A stretch of DNA of 64,000 bases from contig NC_083513.1 of NCBI RefSeq assembly GCF_032362555.1, forward strand, positions 744,001 through 808,000. Direction: 5' to 3'. The stretch is from Amyelois transitella. Lineage: Eukaryota > Arthropoda > Insecta > Lepidoptera > Pyralidae. The translations under genes and the position numbers were made by a program. The notes under the pieces were generated by a model. The model made no database searches, was not told the DNA's origin, and saw only the letters and a program-made list of their open reading frames with translations. Shown here piece after piece: positions 22,297 through 34,200 of this stretch (position 1 is its first letter; each line of letters begins with the position of its first letter).

Positions 22297-25200
22297 TCAG
22301 ATCTTGAGCAAAATCTCTTCCAAGGGTTTCCTCTGGACATCAGGCACCTTGGCTTCTGGGTGCGGTCTTCCGACTGGTAGCAGAAGTTCCAGTCTTTCAT
22401 TCATGGGTCTGCTGAGCAGGTCTCGGAGACGGGAGTTGCAGTTCAGCGGTGTAGACGTGAGAGCAACTAAGCCACAGTACTGAAATTGATAAGAACAATT
22501 TTGTATCAACCGAAACTTATCATTTGCAAATGATTTATTACAGAGTTGATAAGGATACTCTGTAAATTTAGGAGAAGACGATGCATCACACCCATTAACA
22601 CCAAATAATTTATCTGATAAAAATATCAGGATAGAATTAATTAAGACTCTCGTCTTTATGTACTCAATTTAAACAAATCGGAACTATCCAATAAAAACAA
22701 AAGTATTTCTACCAATTTAAAAAAGTTTGTAAGCCTATCCCTTAGTCTCGCCTTTTACAACATCCAGGGAAAGAGATGGAGTGGTCCTATTCTTTTTTGT
22801 ATTGGTGCCGGGAACCACACAGCAAATATGTATATATGTATGAAAACTGATTATTTTTACTTACATGGATAGCAGCCAGTAGTATCCCCGCGGCTATAGC
22901 TACACTGATTTCACTGTAATAATGCATCTTCTTCTTCCCATCTGGTCTCCAAGAGTAAGTCTGTCTGAAGACCAGAATCATCGCTGGAGCATCAGTCAAG
23001 TAAGGCTTTAGAGGCTTTGTTGCGAATGGTTTCAAATCCGTCACCCATTGTCTTGACATTCGTTGAGCGTAATTTTGTTCTTCCTCCTCTTCAACGATGT
23101 TTCTGATGGCTTCTTTCACGTCAGGGTCTTGGACTACGATGAAGGTCCAAGGTTCTGTGTGAGCACCCGAAGGTGAAGTGCCTGGAATGCGGAATACAAA
23201 AGTTTTTTGATGAGATCTACATACATACATATGTTCACGTCTATATCCCTTGCGGGGTAGACAGAGCCAACAGTCTTGAAAGGACTGAATGGCCACGTTC
23301 AGCTATTTGGCTTAATGATAGAATTGAGATTCAAATAGTGACAGGTTGCTAGCCCATCGCCTAAAAAAGAATCCCAAGTTTGTAAGCCTATCCCTTATAT
23401 TGATGAGATCTAAGTAATATAATTTGAGGTGTGTCTCAAAGACTAAAGGAATATATAAATGCTTGTCTTCAGAATGCAATTTCGTAGATAGGTACCAAAA
23501 TACCACGTTTTATTCGTGTAACGACTGATATGCACAACTAATTGTGCCTTTAGGATTATTTTATAACATGAAATGTGCTTACTTCCACCTCAGACCTCTT
23601 TACGAGAGTGAAGACCATGAATTTATAGGAATTCTTGATGCCCATGATAAAACTAGTCATTCAGTACTTAATTCGCAATTGAAAGGCATAATTTCAGCTG
23701 TCATGTGATTTTTAATTATAGTCATCATATAACAGCTGTCAACCTGTTGTTATCAGAATCGACATTTATATAAGTTGGCAATTGTGAAAATGGTTTACCT
23801 GCAGTCTTAATAATATTATCCAGGACTTCATCAGGAATGGGTTCGGTGCTGAACGATCTCACTGTCCGCCTCTGTGCCATCAGCTCATAGTATTCCCGGG
23901 ACCTGAAACAGGCAACTTTTTAATAACATCCTACTTATATTATAAATGCGAAAGTTTTTGAGTATGTTAGGATGGCAGTATGGTTGTTTGTTACTCTTTC
24001 ACGCAAAAACTACTGAAGCGATTACGATGAATTTGGTATAAAGGTAGGAAGTAATAACAAATATTGACAGGTTGCTAGCCCATCGCCTAAAAAGAATCTC
24101 AAGTTTGTAAGCCTATCCCTTAGTCGCCTATTACGACATCCACTGGAAAGAAATGGAGTGGTCCTTTTCTTTTTTGTACTGGTGCCGGGAACCACACGGC
24201 ACATATTATTTATTATTATTATAAATAAGAAGATGAACACATAAACATTCTACACAAGTATCCATGTTAAAAAAATACATCCATCTTTGTCGTGTGCTCT
24301 AAATAGGATCTAACACAAATTTAGTTCAAAAAATTAATGTATCTAAAAGTCGACGTGAAATTGCAATAATAACCATCAAGGTATCTATCTCTACAACGGA
24401 TTTTCCCAACGTTCCCTCAAATTCATTATGGAAATCATGTAAAAAGATAGACAGAACCTTTTTTACCTATCAGTACATACATAGGTACATACATAAAATC
24501 ACGCCTCTTTCCCGGAGGGGTAGGCAGAGACTACCTCTTTCCACTTGCCACTATCTCTGCATACTTCCTTCGCTTCATCCACATTCATAACTCTCTTCAT
24601 GCAAGCTCGGCTGTTTCGGGTACTGTAGACCTGACCCTTTACCAGGACGTCCTTAATTTGATCAAGATACGTTCATCTAAGTCTTCCCACTCCGACCTTT
24701 CCCTCCACACTCTCCTTGTATATCTGCTTAGTCAACCTGCTTTCATATCAGTACCTCTTGAGAATCTCATCGTCGGATCTCCGCGGAGGGGTGTACAGTA
24801 TGTGAGGTGTATCCTCCGGGATAGCTGGGATTAGAACCTCGGGCTCGTCATCCCCGTCATCAGGAAAGTCTCGTTCTGGAAACACAAATAGTTTTTGTTT
24901 CAATTGTGATTTAATTTTGTACATACATACATTAATGTCCCAAAAAAATCAAAGTTGTTTTTTTATAACGCATACCCTCTAATTTTGTTCGAATGATGTC
25001 AAATCTACCGTATATAAAATTTCATCTACTTAGAACCACGGCAACCCGTGCCGACTTGCATCGGGAAATGTGGGTACTTGTTTACTAGGCGCGCGGCAGC
25101 GAGCGTACCGACATTCATGTGATTACTTGTTTGTTTTATGAGTGAACGCATTGTTTTTTTTCAACCAAGATGTCGGTGGAGTTACGCAGTTCAAAAAAGG

Positions 25201-28200
25201 ATATTTTCTTAATAGGGAACGTAAAACATCAAATTACTGGTTCAAAACTTCCCTCAAATGGATAAATACTCGCAGTTCTATTCTACAATATTCGTGAAGT
25301 GAATTTAAGTGTAAATGAAAGTGCAAATCTAGCTATTCGTGAGTGCATTATTTGTTGGGAAAAGGCGCGTATTCGAACTAAATCTTTTCCTAACTGCGTT
25401 AAGAAATTAGTTAATTTATACCAAGTTTGGAGGGATTTATAAAAAAAATCTAAAAAAAAAGCAAAATGTGTTTCAGCAGCGTCGACAAGATTTTGTTACG
25501 AACTTAGACAACTTATTTGATATTGCACATGCTGATGCGCTTCAATTAATAAAGATTGACGAAGATAGGATCTTCTTACAGCGACAGAGAGAGCCAGGTC
25601 GGCCTGGTCACTTAGCTGGAGTAGACAAAAAACTGGCCGAAAAAGAAGAAAAGGCGCGAGTTAGGAGCATTGAAGAGCAAAAACGGCGTGCTATACACTT
25701 TTCAACTCTGTTGCCTTCAACTTCATCTCATGTTCCTCAAGAAGATTCATCATCTGATTCTGAAAAAAACAGTACACAAGAAATAATTCCTATATCCGTT
25801 GAGAGCACACGACCTGAGTCTAATATTTCTGTAAGGAAAAGTTTCATAACTCCAAAATTGGTTGCTGCATTAGATCGGTGTCAGATAAGTATGAGGAATT
25901 CTGTTTATATAATACAAGCAACAATTGAAGCTCTTGGGCATAACATTGACGAATTTCTAATAAGTATGTCAACAATTTAAAGAGTTCGTACGGAAAAGCG
26001 AACAGAGCGCGCAGAAGCAATTGAAGTTGATTTCCAGAACAAGGTACCAGATACTGTAACCGTCCACTGGGATGGGAAGCTGTTGCCCGCTTTAGATTCA
26101 CGCAAATGTAAAGAAGAACGTCTTCCGATACTTATTACATATGATGATAAAGAACAACTACTTGCTGTACCTAAATAGGACAACTCTTCAGGTCGTGAAC
26201 AGGCAGAAGCTGTTTGGAATGCTCTTTTAGACTGGAATCTTGAAGACAAAGTGCAGATGCTGTGCTGTGATACTACTGCTTCAAACACAGGTCGCATTAA
26301 TGGCGCCTGTATGCTCCTGGAACAGAAATAAGACAGGAAAATGCTTATATTTGCATGTCGCCATGTGTATTCGAAACTAAAATCAACCAAATTACGACAA
26401 GCCCTCACATCCAATTGTTCAAAAAATTCCAAGAAAACAGGAAAAGCATAAAATCTGAGAAAATAGAGAGTCATAAAGAAAAGCTTTTTCTTGTCTGAGT
26501 GATGCAAATATTAATGAACTGCTAGTGTTTTACCGGAGTGAGTTAACTAAAGATATTGTTAGAGACGACTATCGCGAATTAATAGAGCTTTCAATAAAGT
26601 TTCTTGGCGGTGATACAGAAAATAAATTTATGATACGGCCTCCAGGCGCCATGCACCAAGCTAGGTGGATGGCAAGAGCTATTTACTCTCTAAAAATATC
26701 ATTTCTAAGCACGCAATTCAGAATCGCAAAGAAGGAAAAGGAAGCCCTCCTTGACGCCTGCCTATTCATCGTCACATCTTACGTCAAACCCTGGCTGCAA
26801 TGTATTTTGGCAGTGAATGCTCCTTACCAGGACCTGCTTTTTAAAAGTCATGAAGGCTTACGAGGCAATTGACAAAAGTATCTCAAAGGCAGCTTTACAG
26901 AAGTTCTGTCAGCACTTGTGGTATTTGACCGACGAGGTGTCTATCTTGTCTCTCTTTGATGATAGTGTAGACCAAGAGACTAATCTAGGTTACTAACTTG
27001 TCCAAAACGATTCCATCAGCTCTTGGGAAACGGTACATGCCATCAAAAGAAGAACTCTGTGGCCCACTCTATGAAAAAAAACTCGAAGACTTCGTTTCCG
27101 CCAAAAGCAAATCTTTGTTCACTCGGCTGAAACTTGACGACAGCTTTCTCAACGAGTCTCCTTCTTTGTGGTCAAATAATGCTTCATTTCAACAAGCTAA
27201 AATGAAGGTACAGAACTTAAGAGCAGTAAACGATACCGCCGAAAGAGCAGTCAAGTTGATGCAAGACTTACATGGCTTGATCACTATCAGAGGAGAAGAA
27301 ACAATTTTTATTACGTTGCGTACAAGAACACAGGCAGATATATCCAGACTGTAAAAAGCAAACTCTGAAAAGGAAATATGAAAAATAAAGCCCTTATTAC
27401 TATTTACTGATGTTACTATGTTTTATTTATTGAATTGAAATTAAGTTCTTAAATCTCCCTTATCTTCCCTATTTCTCCATACTAGCTTTCAGATTCAAAC
27501 TTTGAAGCTAAGTCGGCACGGGTTACTATTATCAGATTGCTATAATACTTCATATTTAAGACTTATGGGTCAAATCGAAAAAAAATACAGGGTATGCGTC
27601 CCCAAATTCCCAAAAAAAAATATCGCCCTTATAGCCTGGGACACCCTAACATACATACATATTGTCACGTCTATATCCCTTGCGGGGTAGTCAGAGCCAA
27701 CAGTCTTGAAAAGATTGCGACTGAGCCGACTAAGGGATAGGCTTATAAAAAATAGGGTTGGCAACCTGTCACTATTTGAATCCCAATTCTATCATTAAGC
27801 CAAACAGCTGAACGTGGCTTATCAGTCTTTTCAAGACTGTTGGTTCTGTCTCCCCCGCAAACGATATAGACGTGATTATATGTATGTATACAGACAGACC
27901 AATTTTATCAACTGACCTCGTAATAAGGTGAAGGCTCAATAAACCGGAATCTTTTAACTTATCTACATATATTTTTAAAGTTTTTATTTCTTGACTTATA
28001 CTAATATTATAAACTTGAAGAAATTGTTTGTTTGAACGCGCTAATCTCAGGAACTACTGGTTCGAATTGAAAAATTATTTTTGCGTTCAATAGACCTTTT
28101 ATTGAGGAAGGCTTTAGGCTATATAACATCACGCTGCAACTATACAAAGCAAAGAAATAAAGTAAAATGTGGAAAAAAAAAACGGGGAAAATTATTCATC

Positions 28201-31200
28201 CTTGAGGGCTTCAATGATGCCCAAAATAACCATTCCACGCGGACGAAGTTGCGGGCACGGCTAGTATAAATAAATAAATCAGAATACGTGCACGCTTATC
28301 AGTTGATCGGTAGGTCGTGTTATTGATTTGTTTTGGATGTTTTGATAACGTGCATCGAATGTTGTTGTATCGATTCTCTTAGGGAACTATATAACAGTAT
28401 AGTGCCGTGTGGTTCCCGGCACCAATACAAAAAAGAATAGGACCACTCCATCTCTTTCCCATGGATGTCGTAAAAGGCGACTAAGGGATAGGCTTACAAA
28501 CTTGAGATTCTTTTTTTAGGCGATAGGCTAGCAACTTGTCACTATTCGAATCTCAATTCTATCTTAAAGCCAAATAGCTGAATGTGGCCTATCAGTCCGC
28601 TCAGGACTGTTGGCTCTGTCTACCCCGCAAGGGATATAGACGTGATTATATGTATGTATGTATGTAACTATATTACATATAACATAACTTATAGTACCGT
28701 GTGGTTCCCGGCACCAATAATTAAAAAAATAGGGCCACTCCTATTTCCCATGGATGTCGTAAAAAGCGATTGAGGGTTAGGTTTATAAACTTGGGATTCT
28801 TCTTTTAGGCGATTGGCTAGCAACCTGTCACTATTTGAATCTCAATTCTATTACCAAGCCAAAAAACTGAACGTGACCTGTGAGTCTTTTCGAGACTGTT
28901 GGCTCTATTTACCCCGCAAGGGATATAGACGTGACTGAAGCGTGATATTGAAGCGATTACGATGAAATTTGGTATGTACTTAGGTAGCTGAAGACCCAGA
29001 ATTACATATAGGCTACTTTTTATGCCGGAGTTCCCGCGGGATTGATTCCACGCGGACGAAGTCGCAAGCGGCCTCTAGATAATCATAATTCTATAATATT
29101 TCAGGATGTCTGCGTGCTAACACCGTTTTTAGTTATCAGCCGCATCGCATGTGATTATTTTGATTACATTTTACAAACAACACGCAATTTGATATTGTCT
29201 GTATGTACGTACCTAATAATAATATGAGGTGATATCAAAACAATATTGATGAGACGTTTGTGAATTAATGCTTTGATGCAGATGTTTGAATAAATAAAAT
29301 ATAAATAAATACTATATACGGGACAAATTACACAGATCGAGTTAGCCTCGAAGTAAGTTCGAGACTTGTGTTGCGAGATACTAACTCAACGATACTATAT
29401 TTTATAATAAATACTTATATAGATTAACCAAGACGCAGACCAATCAAAAAAAGATCTTATCTCATCATGCCCTGGCCGGGATTCGAACCCGGGACCTCAG
29501 GTGTCACAGACAAGCGCACTACCGCTGCGCCACAGAGGCAGTCCTAGTTGAATGAGCAGTTTATTTTTCAGAATCGTACTTTTTCCTTTAGTCGTGCCAT
29601 TAGGAGCCCTGATCTGGGATGACACAAGGAAATTCCTTCAGAGCAATTAAGGGACATAATCCCCGAGCAAAACAGCGACCTCACTCCCCTCATTGAGAGC
29701 CCCAGGATTTGCGTCTACGCTTCTTGCAAAATAACCACAATCCTAAGCTGTACAACGCTGTGTTCATGGCAAGCCCCAGGATGTGGAGGGCGATTCCGCT
29801 GCCTGGCGAAACGGCCCTGGGTTGAAGGCGCGCTTGTGCCAGGCGCGCCCTCCCCTAGCGGGTAGAATTGAAGGCCGACGGGTCACCCCGCTGGCCGCTC
29901 CGTGGGGAGCGGCCGAGCTGAGGCCGCCGTGGAAGCGGCCGCCGCGTCAGGAGTATGAGCGAGGGCAGTTCACACTCCTGGCAACGAAGTGGTAGGCGAT
30001 GGCACCGTGTGGTTTTAGTGGGTTCAAGCCTCACATAACCCGTCTCGCTTCCCGTAGCCAAAAAGGGTAAACGAAGGTCTTTCCACACGTAAAAAAAAAA
30101 GTGGCGTGGAGGGCGGCCACTGCAGCCGAAAGAGTCTGTATTGACTACCTCAGGGTTCATATTAGTGACTTCTCCCCGTTCTTGCAATGCTTCAAGTGCA
30201 ATTTGGACACACCCAGGCGAAATGCACCGCAACTGAACCAGCCCCATGCGCCTATTGCGCCCTAGACGACTAAGGACTGCCCCACGGCAGCTAAAAAAGG
30301 AGAACCCAGGTATCACACCAAGCGATCTCGGCTGAATGCCCGAGACTGAGAGCCATGAGGGATAGAATCCTGGACCGTGTTGACTACGGGTAGAACGGAT
30401 ATCAATTTGGGGATATAATATAAATATGTGTAATAAATAAATAGTATATACATTATATAATGAACCAGTTGTGACTGTTGTGTGACTTCGGAACAATATA
30501 AGGAAAGCATTGGCCAACTGGTTTGAAATGCATCAAATGGCAATCAAACCAGAAGGCTACCTCAATTATTTAAATATAGATGTGTCATAAAATTAAATTT
30601 AATTTAATATAATATAAATAATATAATATAAATATATATAAATATGAATATAGAATAAACCATTCATCACATTCATCACTCATCACATTACACAAAACAC
30701 TAGCAACCTGGCTTGAAGATGCATCAAATAGCACACAAACCAGGAAGCTGCATTACACAAGTGATAAACAAACTTAGAGTGATAATAAAAATAAAAAAAC
30801 AAAAAAAAAAGATCTGTGATGACACAACTAGTTGTGCATATCATTCGGTCCACAAGGAAAACGTTAATCGGAAGTCCCGACAGATGACAACATGATATAA
30901 GCTCTTAAAAACTATACCAATATTATAAAGCTGAAGAGTTTGTTTGTTTGAACGCGCTTATCTCGAGAACTACTGGTTCGAATTGTAAAATTCTTTTTGC
31001 GTTGAATAGACCATTTATCGAGGAAGATTTATAGGCATTAGGCTATAACATCACGCTGCAACTTTAAGGAGCGAAGAAATAATGGAAAAATATTAATCCT
31101 TGAGGGCTTCAATGATGCCCAAAATAACTATTAAACGCGGACGAAGTCGCGGGCACAGCTAGTATAAGAATAAATAAACGAGTTTATTTTAAGTATGTGT

Positions 31201-34200
31201 GGGTATGATATAAATAAATATATATATATACAATGTGTTTGAATCACGATAAGAAACATTTTTATCAATAGTCTGGTCCAAAATATAATCACCGATACAA
31301 CTATCAGTTATTTGTAATTCCTATCAGTAGTCTTCGAGATTACCTCAAATCAATAGTAACTTGGATTTGCGATGTATATTTTAACGTTCATATACGTCTT
31401 CATGTCTACAGGGTAGACAGAGCCAACAGTCTCAAGAAAGCCATGATTAATAGGGAATTGAAGACAAAAAAATTGGCTTACAGAATATTAATTTATAGAA
31501 GTGAAGTGCCGTGTGGTTCCCGGCACCAATACAAAAGAGAATAGGACCACTCCATCTCTTTCCCATGGATGTCCTAAAAGGCGACTAAGGAATAAGCTTA
31601 CAAACTTAAGATTCTTTTTTAGGCTTAGGGTGGGCTAGCAACTTGTCACTATTTGAATCTCAATTCTATCATTGAGCCTAATAGCTGAACGTGGCCATTC
31701 AGTCTCTTCAAGACTGTTGGCTCTGTCTACCCCGCAAGTGATATAGACATGAACATATGTATGTATGTATGTTGAATATTAATTGGCGTTCAGTGATTGT
31801 TAGATTGTTGGTCAAAAAAAAAAAGTTTACAAATCTTTCCCTTGGTCACCTTTTTTATCTGTGCGGGACGGGAAGTGCGTGGCACACACTACATTTTTTT
31901 CTTGGCTAGACTAGCATAGAAGCAGTAAATTTATTCATACAATGTAAATAATTGCAAGTGCCCGCTCTATGCGTTCCACACGCGAAAAATAACAGTAAAA
32001 GTGCCACAGATATCAATATCGGTAGACAGCACATGTGCACCACATAAAATGTAAACATAAATGAAGTGTGTGGCGGCATCTCAACGCCGCAACAGTCTCG
32101 AAAACTTCGAAAAATCTAAATCGCGCAAGCAAAGATTTCACTTTTTTTAACATTTTCCATTATTTCTTCGCTCCTAAAAGTTGCAGCGTGATGTTATACA
32201 TATAGCCAAAAGCCTTCCTCTATAAATGGTCTATTCAACGCAAAAACCAGTTGTTCCTGAGATTAGCTCGTTCAAACAAACAAACTCTTCAGCTTTATAA
32301 TATTAGTATAGATAAAATAGGTCATTCCTGAGGGACACACGATAAAATATCGAATGTAAGGTTACCATTAGCATATTTTAAAGCGATAAATAAAATTCAT
32401 TCGTCAATAAACACCATCTTATTCAAATCTCGCATACATATGGATCAAAATACACACAGTTTTTGTTGCAATATTTATTTTTTACGTATGGAATCCGGTT
32501 TATTGACCTTCGTACTTTGAGCATGTGGACTTCTCTTAACTTTGCTGTATCTGACACTAAGTTATAACTTTGTTATACTTACTTGCTGTGTAATTTTTAA
32601 ACAATTTTGTTTCAGACAGAGCCTAAAGCCTTGAAAAGACTGATAGGCCACGTTCAGCTATTTGGCTAATAAGATAGAATTGAGATTCAAATAGTGACAG
32701 GATGCTAGCCCATCGCCTAAAAGAAGAATTCCAACTTAATAAGCCTATCTTTTAGTCGCCTTTTACGACATCCATGGGAACGGGATGGAGTGGTCCTATT
32801 CTTTTTTTTATTGGTGCACAGGACACGGAACAAAACATAAACATAAAATTAATATCTTCTCATAATTACGGTTAATTGCAATTGTTGACCTCGCGGTAAT
32901 TGTAGGTAGTAGAGAAAAGGCTGGTTTAAAAAGATGGCTGTTTTGTCCAACACAATAATAATCATATTATCACATACTAGCTGTGCCTGGGACTTCGTCC
33001 GCGTGGATTTGGTATTTCGGGCATCATTGAAGCCCTCAAGGATGAATAATTTTCCCCTTTTTTTTCACATATTCCATTATTTCTTTGCTCCTTATAGTTG
33101 CTGCGTGATGTTATATAGCCTTAAGCCTTCCTCGATAAATGGTCTATTCAACACAAAAAGTATTTTGAATTCAATTCGAACCAGTAGTTCCTGAGATTAA
33201 CGCGTTCCAACAAACAAACAAACTTAGGAATAGGCTTATATAAATTGGATTCCTCTTTTAGGCGATGGGCTTGCAACCTGTCACTATTTGAATCTCAATT
33301 CTATCATTAAGCCAAACAGCTGAACGTGGCCTTTCAGTCTTTTGACGCTGGCTCTGTTTACCCCGTGGTGGATAAAGACGTGATTATAAGTTATATATAT
33401 AGTTTTTCATACGTCCACCGAGTAGCGCTCGGTCACCCAGGTACTGTCTTCCTAATAATAAGTTGGGAAACCCAATTGAGAGCGACAAAACATATTTTTT
33501 TTTTGTGATAACTAATGGCTTACTTTTATTTGTAACAAAAACAGTAGTTTAGTGGGCTATCCGTCCGCAAACATAACTGATAAAGAGATAGGGATATATC
33601 CTTGTTTAATTTTTCTAATAGGTATAGAATATTTGATAAGAATTCAACCTAAATGCTTATAGCATAGATAATTTGTTTGTTATTTTTGGTAAGTAGGTAC
33701 ATATTTTTTTTTGTTAGAGACTACACATATTTGCCTTATTCCCTGCATACTTCTATTGCTATTTGAATCTCAATTCTATCATTAAGCCAAATAGCTGAAC
33801 GTGGCCATTCAGTCTTTTCAAGACTGTTGGCTCTGTCTACCCCGCAAGGAATATAGACGTGATCATATGTATGTATTTCGGTGGAAAAAGATGATGATTT
33901 AAAAACTATATTTCCTGTTTCCTACAACGAAGTCATTTTACAAAAACAATTCTATTCACTTGCATGCGACTCATGCAAATGATCCAGTCCTAATTAACTA
34001 ATGAAGCTTACCTCAATTACAATTGACTACGTAATTTACCTCTAGTTTGATGTTTTATGGACTACTTCAAAATTTCACAGGTCGTTTTGAGATTATCGAC
34101 TTCGCCTACCCCGTAAATCAGACTTACAGGTTGTTCCAATAGTTAGAATACTCGTAGGACACGTTAAACTGGCCTGATAGAATAGAGATTCAGATAGTGA

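Noticed and set aside
29464..29545. tRNA-like sequence with good A and B boxes (minus strand)
   Set aside because: Acceptor stem has mismatches and it continues into SINE-F sequence; the same head recurs at 60030-60095. It is a SINE head, not a tRNA gene.
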